Assembly (NCBI GenBank): GCA_016742215.1
Contig: JACVCC010000004.1
Span: 62,001-126,000 of the forward strand
Reading direction: 5' to 3'
DNA length: 64,000 bases
Source: Brevundimonas sp.
GTDB lineage: Bacteria > Pseudomonadota > Alphaproteobacteria > Caulobacterales > Caulobacteraceae
This document shows positions 19,078 to 28,482 of the stretch, piece after piece (within the stretch, counting starts at the first letter, position 1; each line of letters begins with the position of its first letter). The notes beneath the pieces are model-generated. The model had not been told where the DNA came from. It saw nothing but the letters and a program-made list of their open reading frames with translations, and did no database searches. The position numbers were made by a program, and so were the translations under genes.

Positions 19078-20772
19078 ATGTCGCCCGCCCGATCCCCTCG
19101 TGGCTGGTCGGGTTTCCGCAACCTGCGGACGCGCATGACGATTTTGTACGCCGCCCTGTTCAGCCTGGTGCTCGGCGTGACCGCGGTCGCGGTCCTCATG
19201 ACGGTCGGACGCGCCACCGGAATGGTCCCGGAGCACAGCGTCGAGGTCTCGGCGTCAGTCTATGAGGCTGTTCTTGTGTCTCTCGGCGTAATCTCCGCGC
19301 TGGGGCTCGCGGGCGTGGTCGCCGGCTCATGGGTACTGTCCCGCAATCTGACCCGCCCCATATCGGACCTCGACAAGGCTGTGCAGAAGCTCAAGCAGGG
19401 CGAACACGTACAGGTCCCTGTCGCATCCGACGACGAGCTCGGCCGCCTGGCGGCGAGCTTCAACGCCATGATCCGCGATCTCAAGGATCGCGAGGCGCGC
19501 CTGACCCACATGGCGCTGCACGACATGGAAAGCGGCCTCCCGAACCGCCTGGCGCTGGAACGTCTGGTCGCGCAGCACAGCGACGGCTGGGTGATCCTTT
19601 TCAGCCTCGACCGCTTCGAGGTCGTGCGCAACGCCATCGGCTACGACTCAATGGCCCGGCTCGTGACCACGCTCGGCCAACGTATTTCCGCGCTTGCGGA
19701 GGGTGCGGCCGTCGCCCGGGTTGGCGCGGGCGCCCTCGGCGTGGTCGTCCACGCGCAGACAGGTGCGGAGGCCCTCGCGCTCGCCCGTCGCCTCGGAGAG
19801 GCCGCCCATGCGCCCGTGAAGGTCAACGGCGCGCCGGTCGACATCGCCGTCACCGCAGGGGTCGCAGGCCGGGCGGCCTCGTCCGACACCGCCTCACCGA
19901 TCGACCGCGCCGCCATCGCGGTCGAGCAGGCTCGCCGCACACGTCGGTCAGCCGCACTGTTCGACCCCGGCCAGTATGGTGATCCGGCCGGCAATCTTTC
20001 CCTGATCTCGGAACTGATGGCCGCCCTTCACAACGGCGAGTTCTCGCTGGCCTACCAGCCCAAATACGATTTCCGCGCCGACCGGATCACGGGCGTCGAG
20101 GCGCTTGCGCGCTGGACCCATCCCCGCAGGGGCGTTGTTCCGCCGGATCTCTTCGTCGGCATGGCCGAGGAGACCGGTCACATCCGCCCCCTGACCGAGT
20201 GGGTCATCCACCGGGCCCTCCTGGACCAGCGCGTCCTGGCCGAGGCCGGACATGACATCCAGATGTCGGTGAACATCTCCGGCCGCCTGCTGACCGATGA
20301 CGCCTTCGCCGACGGGGTCCTGGCGACCCTGGGCGAGTCCGGCGCCCGACTGTGCATCGAGATCACCGAGACGGCGGTGATGGACAATCCGGAGCGGGCG
20401 CTGGCGATGATCGAGCGCTTCGCAGCGGCGGGCGTGGCGGTGTCCCTGGACGACTACGGGTCCGGACTGTCGTCGCTGGCCTATCTCAAGTGCATCCCGG
20501 CCAATGAGCTGAAGATCGACAAGGCCTTCGTGCTGGGCATGGACCAGTCATCGCGCGACGCCCTGCTGGTCAAGTCGACGATCGATCTCGCGCACGGCCT
20601 CGGCCTGCAGATCACGGCCGAAGGCGTCGAAAGCCCGACCGCCCTCGCCCTGCTCCGCGGCATGGGCTGCGACATGGCGCAGGGCTATCTCATCGGCCGC
20701 CCGGCGCCGTTGGAGGCCCTGCTCGAGCAGCTGGGCGACGCCCCGGTCGAAGCCACGACCGCGGTCGCCTGA
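19078..20772 (+). CDS. EAL-domain c-di-GMP phosphodiesterase with HAMP and degenerate GGDEF
   Basis: The 564-residue membrane protein has two N-terminal helices (about 20-43 and 62-84), then a HAMP linker (SRNLTRPISDLDKAVQKLKQG). The GGDEF domain keeps GLPNR, but its active site is replaced by GAGAL at 216-220. The EAL domain has EAL at 341-343, NIS, EITET, LDDYGSG, KIDKAF and AEGVE intact. The EAL half should hydrolyse c-di-GMP; the GGDEF half cannot make it and may bind GTP or only hold structure. The short periplasmic loop carries no known sensor. It is preceded by about 180 bases of spacer and convergent with the reductase gene that follows. Confidence 0.93.
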   Translation: MSPARSPRGWSGFRNLRTRMTILYAALFSLVLGVTAVAVLMTVGRATGMVPEHSVEVSASVYEAVLVSLGVISALGLAGVVAGSWVLSRNLTRPISDLDKAVQKLKQGEHVQVPVASDDELGRLAASFNAMIRDLKDREARLTHMALHDMESGLPNRLALERLVAQHSDGWVILFSLDRFEVVRNAIGYDSMARLVTTLGQRISALAEGAAVARVGAGALGVVVHAQTGAEALALARRLGEAAHAPVKVNGAPVDIAVTAGVAGRAASSDTASPIDRAAIAVEQARRTRRSAALFDPGQYGDPAGNLSLISELMAALHNGEFSLAYQPKYDFRADRITGVEALARWTHPRRGVVPPDLFVGMAEETGHIRPLTEWVIHRALLDQRVLAEAGHDIQMSVNISGRLLTDDAFADGVLATLGESGARLCIEITETAVMDNPERALAMIERFAAAGVAVSLDDYGSGLSSLAYLKCIPANELKIDKAFVLGMDQSSRDALLVKSTIDLAHGLGLQITAEGVESPTALALLRGMGCDMAQGYLIGRPAPLEALLEQLGDAPVEATTAVA

Positions 20773-21981
20773 TCAGCCTGCGGCCACTTCCTTCATCGTC
20801 ACAGCCGGATCGGCGAGACGGCCGTCATCGACCGGCGTGCGCCTTCCGATCATCAGCTTGCCGGCCATGAACTCGGCAGGCGCGTTGACCGCCTCGACAC
20901 AGACGATCCGGTCCTCGTCCAGATGGAAGACCGCGAAGCTTCCGGCCGACGGATCGCCGCGCACGACCTGACGATCGGCGTCCGTCGGCAGCCCGGCGAT
21001 CTGCAGTTTCACATCGTACTGATCGGACCAGAACCACGGGACCTCGGGCGACGGGGCCGCACGACCCACGATGGCCGCAGCGGCCTGCTTGGCCTGTTCC
21101 AGCGCATTGGGCACGCTTTCCAGTCGATGCATCCGCCCGCCGTGCACCGGCAAGGGGCGGAAGGTCATGTCGCCGATGGCGAAGATGGAGGGATCCGAGG
21201 TCCGGGCCGACTCGTCCACCACGACGCCGTTGCTGCACGCCAGCCCGGCCGCCGCGGCCAGACCGTCACAGGCCAGGGCGCCGATGCCCACCAGCACCGC
21301 ATCGCCCTCGACCAGGGTTCCGTCCGCCAGGCGCACGCCACGGTCCTCGAACGCCACCACCTCCGCCGAGGTCAGGATCTGCACGCCCTCCGCGCGGTGC
21401 CGGTCCGTGAAGAAGGCCGACAGTGGCTCCGAGGCGACGCGCGCCAGCACGCGGTCCATCCGCTCGATCAGAACCACCTCGGCGCCCAGCGCCCGCGCCG
21501 AGGCCGCCGCCTCCAGCCCCACATAGCCGCCGCCGACGATGACCAGCTTCCGTCCCCGCCCCAGCGAGGCCTTCAACGCCTCGGCGTGCGCCAGGGTGCG
21601 CAGTTCCAGCAGGCCGGGCCGGTCAAAACCGGGCACGGACAGTCGCCGGGCGGTCGAGCCGGTCGCGAGGATCAGCACATCCCAGCCCTCGATCGTCCCA
21701 TCCGCAAAGACCGCCGTCTTCGAGGCCGGATCGATCGACGTGGCGGTCACGCCGGTCCGCAGCTCGATGCCCTGTTCGGCATAGAAGCTCTCCGGTCGAA
21801 GCAGCAGATCCTCCAGACCGGCCTCGCCCTTCAGCCAGGCCTTGGACAGGGGCGGACGCTGGTAGGGCGGAGCCATTTCCTCACCCGCCAGCACGATCGG
21901 CCCTTCATGGCCGTACTGCCGCAGGAAGGCCGCCGCGCTTCCGCCGGCATGGCCGGCGCCGATAATCAGGACCTTGGTCAT
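20773..21981 (-). CDS. FAD-dependent ferredoxin-NAD(P)H reductase
   Basis: This is a 402-residue reductase of the rhodocoxin/putidaredoxin reductase class. The start at 21981 (MTKVLIIGAGHAGGSAA) places the FAD-binding GxGxxG at the N-terminus as usual; an upstream in-frame ATG would add 18 unrelated residues. The NAD-binding motif is VIVGGGYVGLEAAASA, and the second FAD motif is SIFAIGDMT. The C-terminal domain (about 320-395) is the typical reductase C-domain. Such enzymes feed electrons to a [2Fe-2S] ferredoxin and onward to a P450 or dioxygenase. No such partner is adjacent, so the physiological acceptor is unknown. Confidence 0.92.
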   Translation of the reverse strand: MTKVLIIGAGHAGGSAAAFLRQYGHEGPIVLAGEEMAPPYQRPPLSKAWLKGEAGLEDLLLRPESFYAEQGIELRTGVTATSIDPASKTAVFADGTIEGWDVLILATGSTARRLSVPGFDRPGLLELRTLAHAEALKASLGRGRKLVIVGGGYVGLEAAASARALGAEVVLIERMDRVLARVASEPLSAFFTDRHRAEGVQILTSAEVVAFEDRGVRLADGTLVEGDAVLVGIGALACDGLAAAAGLACSNGVVVDESARTSDPSIFAIGDMTFRPLPVHGGRMHRLESVPNALEQAKQAAAAIVGRAAPSPEVPWFWSDQYDVKLQIAGLPTDADRQVVRGDPSAGSFAVFHLDEDRIVCVEAVNAPAEFMAGKLMIGRRTPVDDGRLADPAVTMKEVAAG

Positions 21982-22098
21982 GTTCGGGAAGTAGTGCCTT
22001 TGCCTCGCCTGCGCCAAGTCTGTTCTCACCAACACGGAGATTGCCGGACCGGCCGGCTCGTGAGAACGTTGTCATCCGAACTTGGGGGATATCACACC

Positions 22099-22986
22099 AT
22101 GAAACTCGCCACCCTTCTCGCTGCATCGGCGGCGGCCCTGCTGGCCGCGTCCGCCGCCCAGGCCCAGGACACCTCGCTGAGCGCCACCTACGGCGACTAC
22201 AGCCTGTCGGCCGGCTTCACGCCGGACCCGTATTCGATCTCGCTGACTGCCGGCGGCAACCTCGCCGCCTCGAACGTCAGTTCGTCGTGCCGTGGCAGCA
22301 TCGCGCGGGCGCCGGACGTGCAACTGACCTACTCGGCCGGCAGCCTGCCGCTGATCATCACCGGCGACGCCTCGTCGGACACCACCCTGGTCGTCAACGG
22401 CCCGGACGGTCAGTGGTACTGCGACGACGACAGCGGCGAAGGCACCAACCCGCAGCTGACCTGGAACAACCCGCGCTCCGGCGTCTATGACATCTGGGTA
22501 GGCACCTATGGCGGCGGCACGACGCCCGCCCGTCTTCTGATCTCGGAACTCAGCAGCTCGAGCAACAACAGCAACAACAACTCCGGCGGCTATCCGGACG
22601 CCAGCCGTCGGGCTGCCTTCGGCGAGACCGTGCTGAACGCCGGCTTCCAGCCCGACCCCCACCGCGTGTCGCTGACCGCCGGCGGCACCATCCCGGCGTC
22701 CAACGTCTCGTCGTCGTGCAGCGGCTCGATCGCCGTCGCGCCGGACTACCAGATCACCTACAACGCCGGCTCCCTGCCGTTCTCGATCCGCACCGAGTCC
22801 AACAGCGACACCACCCTGGTCGTGAACGGCCCGGACGGTCAGTGGTACTGTGATGACGACAGCGGCGAGGGCACCAACGCCCGCGTCTATTTCGCCAAGC
22901 CCGCCTCGGGCACCTATGACATCTGGGTCGGCACCTACAGCGGCGGCACCACGCCGGCGACCCTGATCGTCACCGAACTGGACTAG
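22099..22986 (+). CDS. Secreted protein with two PPC-like repeats
   Basis: This is a 295-residue exported protein with a signal peptide at residues 1-23 (MKLATLLAASAAALL then AASAAQAQ). Two homologous units follow, at about 28-153 and 172-295, joined by a Ser/Asn-rich linker (SSSNNSNNNSGG). Each unit carries LTAGG, SNVSSSC.GSIA, LVVNGPDGQWYCDDDSGEG and YDIWVGTY.GGTTPA. The paired Cys and the acidic DDDSGEG loop suggest a disulfide-stabilised, calcium-binding beta sandwich of the pre-peptidase C-terminal type. Proteins like this are sometimes labelled peptidases, but no catalytic domain is present here. A strong terminator follows. Confidence 0.85.
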   Translation: MKLATLLAASAAALLAASAAQAQDTSLSATYGDYSLSAGFTPDPYSISLTAGGNLAASNVSSSCRGSIARAPDVQLTYSAGSLPLIITGDASSDTTLVVNGPDGQWYCDDDSGEGTNPQLTWNNPRSGVYDIWVGTYGGGTTPARLLISELSSSSNNSNNNSGGYPDASRRAAFGETVLNAGFQPDPHRVSLTAGGTIPASNVSSSCSGSIAVAPDYQITYNAGSLPFSIRTESNSDTTLVVNGPDGQWYCDDDSGEGTNARVYFAKPASGTYDIWVGTYSGGTTPATLIVTELD

Positions 22987-23011
22987 GACTTCCCGCCTGC
23001 GGGGAACCCGC

Positions 23012-23052
23012 ACGGACGCCGGGGATTGACCCCCGGCGTCCGTTCTCGTTTC
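23012..23052 (+). terminator. Rho-independent terminator
   Basis: ACGGACGCCGGGG at 23012-23024 pairs perfectly with 23031-23043 around a six-base loop, followed by TCTCGTTT. It ends transcription of the secreted repeat protein gene and isolates it from zwf. Confidence 0.85.
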
Positions 23053-23162
23053 AGCTTCGCCGTCACATGGTGTTTCAGCTGTACCGCGACGTGTTGGCGG
23101 GACGGGCGTAACCGGCCAAAGACCCTGTCATAGACACGGGTTCAACGAGCGAAGGAGCACGA

Positions 23163-24620
23163 ATGGCGGCCCTGGTGCTGTTCGGCGGCGGCGGCGACCT
23201 CGCCATGCGGATGCTTCTGCCTTCGCTATACTTCCTCGAGCACGACGGCCTGCTGCCCGACGGTCTGAAGATCATCGGCGCCGCCCGCTCGGACGAGAGC
23301 CGCGACGAGTACGTCCAGAAAGTCCGCGCCTCGGTCGAGAGCAAGGCGAAGGCCGACGACGCCTGGTCGCCCGAGGCCTGGGCCCGGATGGAGCAGCGCC
23401 TCGACTACCTCGCCGTCGACGCCACCTCGGCCGAGAGCCTCAAGCCGCTGAAGGACAAGGTCGGCTCCGGCGAGTGCACCAGCTTCCTGGCCGTCTCCCC
23501 CTCGCTCTACGCCCGCATCGTCACCGCCATGCGCGCCGCCGGCCTGGCCGAGCCGGGCGACCGCGTGGTGCTGGAAAAGCCGGTCGGTCGCGACCTGCAG
23601 ACCTTCAGCGAGATCGACGACGCCGTCTCGGACGCCTTCGCCGAGCATCAGGTGTTCCGCATTGACCACTACCTCGGCAAGGAGACGGTCCAGAACCTGA
23701 TCGCCCTGCGCTTCGGCAATACGATCTTCGAGCCGCTCTGGAACAACCTGTCGATCGACCACGTCCAGATCACTGTCGGCGAGACCGTCGGCGTCGGCGA
23801 CCGCTGGCCGTATTACGACGAGTACGGCGCCCTGAAGGACATGCTGCAGAACCACATGCTGCAGCTGCTGTGCCTGGTCGCCATGGAGCCCCCGTCCGAC
23901 CTCGACCCGGACTCGGTCCGCAACGAGAAGGTCAAGGTTCTGCGCTCCCTGCGCCGCATCACGCCCGAGGAGGCCGAGCGCGTCACCGTGCGCGGCCAGT
24001 ACGTCGCGGGCGAGAGCGAGGGCAAACCGGTCCCGGGCTATGACGACGAGCGTGGCCTGGACTCCGACACCGAGACCTTCGTCGCCATCCGCGCCGACAT
24101 CGACAACTGGCGCTGGGCCGGCGTCCCCTTCTTCATGCGCACCGGCAAGCGCCTGCCGGAGAAGCGCACCGAGATCGTGATCCAGTTCAAGGAACTGCCG
24201 CACTCGATCTTCGACAACGACCGCGGCCAGGTCGCCGCCAACCGGCTGGTCATCGAGCTGCAGCCCCAGGAAGACATCTCCCTGTCGGTGATGAACAAGC
24301 GGCCGGGTCTGGACCAGCGGATGCAGCTGCAGCCGATCCGCATGTCGCTGTCCTGGGGACAGGACGACCGGAACGCCAAGCCGCCGCGCCGCCGCATCGC
24401 CTACGAACGCCTGCTGCTGGACGCCCTGAACGGCGACTCCACCCTGTTCGTCCGTCGCGACGAGGCGGAACAGGCGTGGAAATGGGTCGATGAGGTCTCC
24501 CAGGCCTGGACCGACGGCAACGTCAAACCCATCGAATACAGGGCCGGAACCTGGGGGCCGGGCGAGGCCGACTTCCTGCTGGAGCGCACCGGCCGTGCGT
24601 GGAACACGAAGAATGGCTGA
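23163..24620 (+). CDS. zwf: Glucose-6-phosphate 1-dehydrogenase
   Basis: This 485-residue enzyme oxidises glucose 6-phosphate to 6-phosphogluconolactone with NAD(P), feeding the Entner-Doudoroff route. The nucleotide-binding motif is GGGGDLAMRMLLPSLY, a slight variant of the usual GATGDLAxRK. The active-site signature is RIDHYLGKETVQNL. LPEKRTEIVIQFK and QPIRMSLSW-type segments mark the C-terminal domain. An AGGAG ribosome site precedes the ATG. It is the first gene of zwf-pgl-edd-glk. Between it and pgl lies a palindromic element that may stabilise the upstream mRNA or reduce downstream expression. Confidence 0.97.
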   Translation: MAALVLFGGGGDLAMRMLLPSLYFLEHDGLLPDGLKIIGAARSDESRDEYVQKVRASVESKAKADDAWSPEAWARMEQRLDYLAVDATSAESLKPLKDKVGSGECTSFLAVSPSLYARIVTAMRAAGLAEPGDRVVLEKPVGRDLQTFSEIDDAVSDAFAEHQVFRIDHYLGKETVQNLIALRFGNTIFEPLWNNLSIDHVQITVGETVGVGDRWPYYDEYGALKDMLQNHMLQLLCLVAMEPPSDLDPDSVRNEKVKVLRSLRRITPEEAERVTVRGQYVAGESEGKPVPGYDDERGLDSDTETFVAIRADIDNWRWAGVPFFMRTGKRLPEKRTEIVIQFKELPHSIFDNDRGQVAANRLVIELQPQEDISLSVMNKRPGLDQRMQLQPIRMSLSWGQDDRNAKPPRRRIAYERLLLDALNGDSTLFVRRDEAEQAWKWVDEVSQAWTDGNVKPIEYRAGTWGPGEADFLLERTGRAWNTKNG

Positions 24621-24630
24621 GCCTTTTCAC

Positions 24631-24743
24631 CCGTCATCCTCGGGCTTGACCCGAGGATCGGACGTTCAGCCGCTCGGCGCCCGACGGGTTGGCGGTTTCC
24701 TCGCCGCCGCCTCCGATCCTCGGGTCAAGCCCGAGGATGACGG
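24631..24743. repeat. Intergenic palindromic repeat (ATCCTCGGG type), copy 1
   Basis: Arms 24631-24662 and 24712-24743 are perfect 32-base inverted repeats around a 49-base centre. Each arm is itself a hairpin, ATCCTCGGG-CTTGA-CCCGAGGAT, so the element can form either two small hairpins or one long stem. The left arm recurs base for base at 32563-32594. It lies inside the zwf-pgl operon. Confidence 0.9.
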
Positions 24744-24758
24744 TGTTGAGGTGAGTGG

Positions 24759-25469
24759 ATGACAATCGAATTCCAGACCATCACCGATGGCGCCGCCTGG
24801 GCCGAGGCCTGTTCGGAGCGCCTGATCGCGAGCCTGTCCGCGGCCATCAGCGGATCCCGCAAGGCGATCTTCGCCGGCTCCGGGGGCTCGACGCCCTCGC
24901 CGATCTATCGCCGCATGGCGGGCTCGGATCTCGACTGGTCAAAGGTCGTCGTGACCCTGATCGACGAGCGCTATGTGCCGGAGTCCTCGCCGGACTCGAA
25001 CGCGGCCCTGATCAAGCAGACCTTGATGACGGGCCCCGCCGCCGCCGCGCGCTTCCTGCCGCTGTACCACGCCGAGGTCACCGTCGATCGTGCCGCCGCG
25101 ATCGCCGGCAAGGCGCTGGCCGCCGAGGGCGAGCGCCTCGACGCCGTCCTTCTCGGCATGGGGGAGGATGGCCATATCTGCTCCATGTTCCCCGAAAGCC
25201 CGACCCTGAAGACCCTGCTCACCCCCGACCTGAAGCCCGCTGTTCTGGGCGTGCCCCACGGCCGCGACGGCATGGCGCCCAGCCTCGAGCGCCTGTCGAT
25301 CAACCTGCCCTGGCTGATGACCGCGCACACCGTGGTCCTGGCCCTGACCGGCGCGAGGAAGCGCGAGGTGTTCGAGCGCGAGGCGGCCGGCGATCCGAAG
25401 ACCCAGCCCATCGCCGCCCTGATCGCCGCGAACGTGCCGCTGCAGGTCGTCTGGACGGAGAAGGCCTGA
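24759..25469 (+). CDS. pgl: 6-phosphogluconolactonase
   Basis: Pgl hydrolyses 6-phosphogluconolactone, the product of Zwf, to 6-phosphogluconate. The 236-residue length is typical of the NagB-fold family. Recognisable motifs are FAGSGGSTPSPIYRRM for phosphate binding, VTLIDERYVPESSPDSNA, and LLGMGEDGHICSMFP with the conserved Gly-Glu-Asp-Gly-His. It overlaps edd by one base (TGATG). The gene follows the palindromic element, 15 bases after its last base. Confidence 0.96.
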   Translation: MTIEFQTITDGAAWAEACSERLIASLSAAISGSRKAIFAGSGGSTPSPIYRRMAGSDLDWSKVVVTLIDERYVPESSPDSNAALIKQTLMTGPAAAARFLPLYHAEVTVDRAAAIAGKALAAEGERLDAVLLGMGEDGHICSMFPESPTLKTLLTPDLKPAVLGVPHGRDGMAPSLERLSINLPWLMTAHTVVLALTGARKREVFEREAAGDPKTQPIAALIAANVPLQVVWTEKA

Positions 25470-27361
25470 TGACCAAACTGAACCCCGTCGTCGCCGAGGT
25501 CACCGACCGCATCCGCGACCGCAGCGCCCGCACCCGCGCCGACTACATCCGCCGCATGGACGCCGCGTGCGACAGCGGCGTCGGCCGCGCCAAGCTGTCC
25601 TGCGCCAACTGGGCCCACGCCTTCGCCGGCGCGCCGATCAAGGACAAGCTGACGGCCATGTCGGGCGCCCAGCCCAACCTCGGCATCGTCACCGCCTACA
25701 ACGACATGCTGTCGGCGCATCAGCCGTTCGAGCGCTATCCCGATCTGGTCCGCGCCGCCGCACGCGAGGTCGACGCCACCGCCCAGGTCGCCGGGGGCAC
25801 CCCCGCCATGTGTGACGGCGTCACCCAGGGGCGTCCGGGCATGGAGCTGTCGCTGTTCAGCCGCGACGTCATCGCCATGTCGGCCGGCATCGCCCTGACC
25901 CACGACGCCTTCGACGCGGGGCTGATGCTGGGCGTCTGCGACAAGATCGTCCCGGGCCTGTTCATGGGCGCCCTGGCCTTCGGCCACCTGCCCGTCGTGT
26001 TCGCGCCGGCCGGACCCATGCCCTCCGGCATCCCGAATGCCGAGAAGGCCCGCGTCCGCGCCCTCTACGCCCAGAACCAGGTCGACCGGCAAACCCTGCT
26101 GGAAAGCGAGATCGGCAGCTACCACTCGCCGGGCACCTGCACCTTCTACGGCACCGCCAACTCCAACCAGATGATGATGGAGCTGGCCGGGCTGCACATG
26201 CCCTCGACCGCCTTCGTCCATCCGGAGACCGGCCTGCGCGACGCCCTGACGACGGCCGCCGCCAAGCAGGCGATCAGGATGGCCCGCGAGGGTCGCGGCC
26301 GCATGGCCGACGTCGTGGACGAGCGCACCATCGTCAACATGATCGTGGCCCTGCTGGCCACCGGCGGCTCGACCAACCACGCCATCCATCTGGTCGCCAT
26401 GGCCCGTTCGGCGGGCGTGCTGATCGACTGGACCGACATGGACCAGCTGTCATCGGTGACCCCGCTTCTGGCCCGCGTCTATCCGAACGGCTCGGCCGAT
26501 GTGAACGCCTTCCAGGCCGCCGGCGGCGTCGCCTTCATCGCCCGCGAACTGGCCCGGAACGGCAACCTTCACGCCGACGTCACCACCATCATGGGCGACG
26601 GCATCGAGGCCTATTTCCAGGAGCCGTCGATGGTCGACGGCGAACTGGTCTGGCGCGACGGCGTCAGCGAAAGCCTCGACCTCGACATCCTTCGCCCGGC
26701 CTCCGATCCATTCCAGAAGGACGGCGGCCTGCGGCTGGTCCAGGGCGACCTCGGTCGCGCCGTCATCAAGGTCTCGGCGGTCAAGCCCGAGAACCGCATC
26801 GTCGAGGCGCCCGCCGCCGTGTTCGAGACCCAGGAAGAGGCGCTTCAGGCGTTCAAGGACGGCAAGCTGAACCGCGACGTCATCCTCGTCCTGCGCTTCC
26901 AGGGCCCGAAGGCCAACGGCATGCCCGAGCTGCACAGCCTGTCGCCGGCGCTCAGCGTGCTGCAGGACAAGGGCTTCAAGGTCGCCTTCGTCACCGACGG
27001 CCGCATGTCCGGCGCCTCGGGCAAGACGCCCGCCGCCATCCACGTCAGCCCCGAAGCCCTGGCCGGCGGACCGCTTGCCCACATCCGCGACGGCGACATC
27101 ATCCGTCTGGACGCCGAGGCCGGGACCCTGATCACCGTCGGCGTCGGCGACCTGCGGGCCCGACCCGCCGCCCGCCGCTCCGACGCCCATGCCGACGGCT
27201 CGTCCTGGGGCTATGGTCGCGAGCTCTTCGGGGCCTTCCGCCACGTCGTCTCGACCGCCGAGGAAGGCGCCTCCGTCTGCTTCCAGCCGACGCCCGGCGC
27301 CACCGAACACACCGACACCCCGCCCGACCCGAACGTGGTCGACCGCGCGGTGGACGCATAA
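25469..27361 (+). CDS. edd: Phosphogluconate dehydratase
   Basis: Edd dehydrates 6-phosphogluconate to 2-keto-3-deoxy-6-phosphogluconate, the signature Entner-Doudoroff step, using a [4Fe-4S] cluster. The protein is 630 residues, slightly longer than the common 600-610. IlvD/Edd family motifs visible are [21 protein letters not shown] (written here in part: [10 protein letters not shown]), [33 protein letters not shown] and [12 protein letters not shown]. Cluster Cys residues lie in MCDG, VCDK and GTCTFYG. Its ATG overlaps the pgl stop. It is followed by glk after a 65-base gap. Confidence 0.97.
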   Translation: MTKLNPVVAEVTDRIRDRSARTRADYIRRMDAACDSGVGRAKLSCANWAHAFAGAPIKDKLTAMSGAQPNLGIVTAYNDMLSAHQPFERYPDLVRAAAREVDATAQVAGGTPAMCDGVTQGRPGMELSLFSRDVIAMSAGIALTHDAFDAGLMLGVCDKIVPGLFMGALAFGHLPVVFAPAGPMPSGIPNAEKARVRALYAQNQVDRQTLLESEIGSYHSPGTCTFYGTANSNQMMMELAGLHMPSTAFVHPETGLRDALTTAAAKQAIRMAREGRGRMADVVDERTIVNMIVALLATGGSTNHAIHLVAMARSAGVLIDWTDMDQLSSVTPLLARVYPNGSADVNAFQAAGGVAFIARELARNGNLHADVTTIMGDGIEAYFQEPSMVDGELVWRDGVSESLDLDILRPASDPFQKDGGLRLVQGDLGRAVIKVSAVKPENRIVEAPAAVFETQEEALQAFKDGKLNRDVILVLRFQGPKANGMPELHSLSPALSVLQDKGFKVAFVTDGRMSGASGKTPAAIHVSPEALAGGPLAHIRDGDIIRLDAEAGTLITVGVGDLRARPAARRSDAHADGSSWGYGRELFGAFRHVVSTAEEGASVCFQPTPGATEHTDTPPDPNVVDRAVDA

Positions 27362-27426
27362 GAAACAACAAGGGAGCGCCCTCACTTCGCGAGCAACCGC
27401 GTTGCGAGCACAGGGCGAAGACAAAC

Positions 27427-28401
27427 ATGACCGTGGCCTGGGACCGAACCCTTCTTGTCGGCGACGTCGGCGGCACCAATGCGCGTTTCGCGATCGCGCA
27501 CATGGTCAACGGCCGTCCTGTGCTGGAGCATCACGACAGTTTCCCGGCCGAGACCTATCCGACCTTCCTCGAGGGCGTGAAGGCCTTCATCGACGGCTGC
27601 GAGGTCAAGCCGACCGGCGGCGTCATCGCCGTGGCCGGTCCTGTCACCGATGGCGAGATCGACCTGACCAACTCGCCCTGGCGGGTGTCCGAGGCCGAGC
27701 TTCAGACCCTGGGCCTGAACCCGGTTCGCCTGATCAACGATTTCGAGGCCCTGGCCTGGGGCGCGCCCGTGGTGCCGGATGCTGAACTGGCCTCGCTGGG
27801 CGGACCGGCCGAGGGGGACGACAAGGCCGCCATCGCGGTGCTTGGGCCGGGCACCGGCTTCGGCGTCTCGGCCCTCGCCCGCGACGGTCGCGGCGGCGAG
27901 ATCGCCATGCCGTCCGAGGGCGGCCACGCCTGCTTTGCTCCGGGAGATCCGATCGAGGACGAGATCCTCCGCATCCTGCGCCGCCGCTACGAGCGGGTGT
28001 CGATCGAGCGCCTGATCTGCGGTCCGGGCCTGCTGAACATGCACCGCGCCCTGGCCGAGATCGACGGCCGCGAGACCCATATCGACGACCCCGCCCTGAT
28101 CACCGCAGAGGCCCTGGAAGATCCGCGCGGCCATTGCGGCGCCACCCTCGCCCGCTTCTGCGCCATCCTTGGCGCCGCGGCCGGCGACATCGCCCTGACG
28201 ACCGGTGCCCGCGGCGGCGTCTATATCGCCGGCGGCATCGCCCCGCGCATCCTGCCTTTCCTGAAGGCCAGCCCCTTCCGCGAACGGTTCGAGCGCAAGG
28301 GCCGGTTCAAGGACTATATGGCGGCCATCCCGACCAAAGTGATCCTGCACAAGCACGCAGCCCTTCTGGGCGCTGCGCGCGTGGCCTTCTCGGCGACCTG
28401 A
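27427..28401 (+). CDS. glk: Glucokinase
   Basis: Glucokinase phosphorylates glucose with ATP and supplies Zwf with its substrate. The 324-residue protein has the phosphate loop VGDVGGTNARFAIA near residue 11, AVAGPVTDGEIDLTNSPW, the catalytic-Asp segment LINDFEALAWG, and the adenosine segment VYIAGGIAPRIL. It closes the zwf-pgl-edd-glk run, the order known in Caulobacter. This implies that sugar enters as free glucose and is catabolised through Entner-Doudoroff; eda lies 8 kb further on. Confidence 0.97.
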   Translation: MTVAWDRTLLVGDVGGTNARFAIAHMVNGRPVLEHHDSFPAETYPTFLEGVKAFIDGCEVKPTGGVIAVAGPVTDGEIDLTNSPWRVSEAELQTLGLNPVRLINDFEALAWGAPVVPDAELASLGGPAEGDDKAAIAVLGPGTGFGVSALARDGRGGEIAMPSEGGHACFAPGDPIEDEILRILRRRYERVSIERLICGPGLLNMHRALAEIDGRETHIDDPALITAEALEDPRGHCGATLARFCAILGAAAGDIALTTGARGGVYIAGGIAPRILPFLKASPFRERFERKGRFKDYMAAIPTKVILHKHAALLGAARVAFSAT

Positions 28402-28439
28402 AGTCACAGGAATTACACGACGGCGTGAACCTTTCCGAC

Positions 28440-28462
28440 GGGAGACAGTTTCTGTGTCTCCC
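28440..28462 (+). promoter_or_regulatory. Hairpin in the leader of the small lipoprotein gene
   Basis: GGGAGACA at 28440-28447 and TGTCTCCC at 28455-28462 form a perfect 8-base stem. The hairpin lies just before the AAGAGGAAGGAAG ribosome-binding region of the next gene. There is no T-run, so it is probably an mRNA-stability or translation element rather than a terminator for glk. This is inference. Confidence 0.45.
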
Positions 28463-28482
28463 AAGAGGAAGGAAGCTATTCC

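Noticed and set aside
20923-22098. N-terminal extension of the secreted repeat protein frame
   Set aside because: It is antisense to the ferredoxin reductase; the real start is the signal peptide at 22099.
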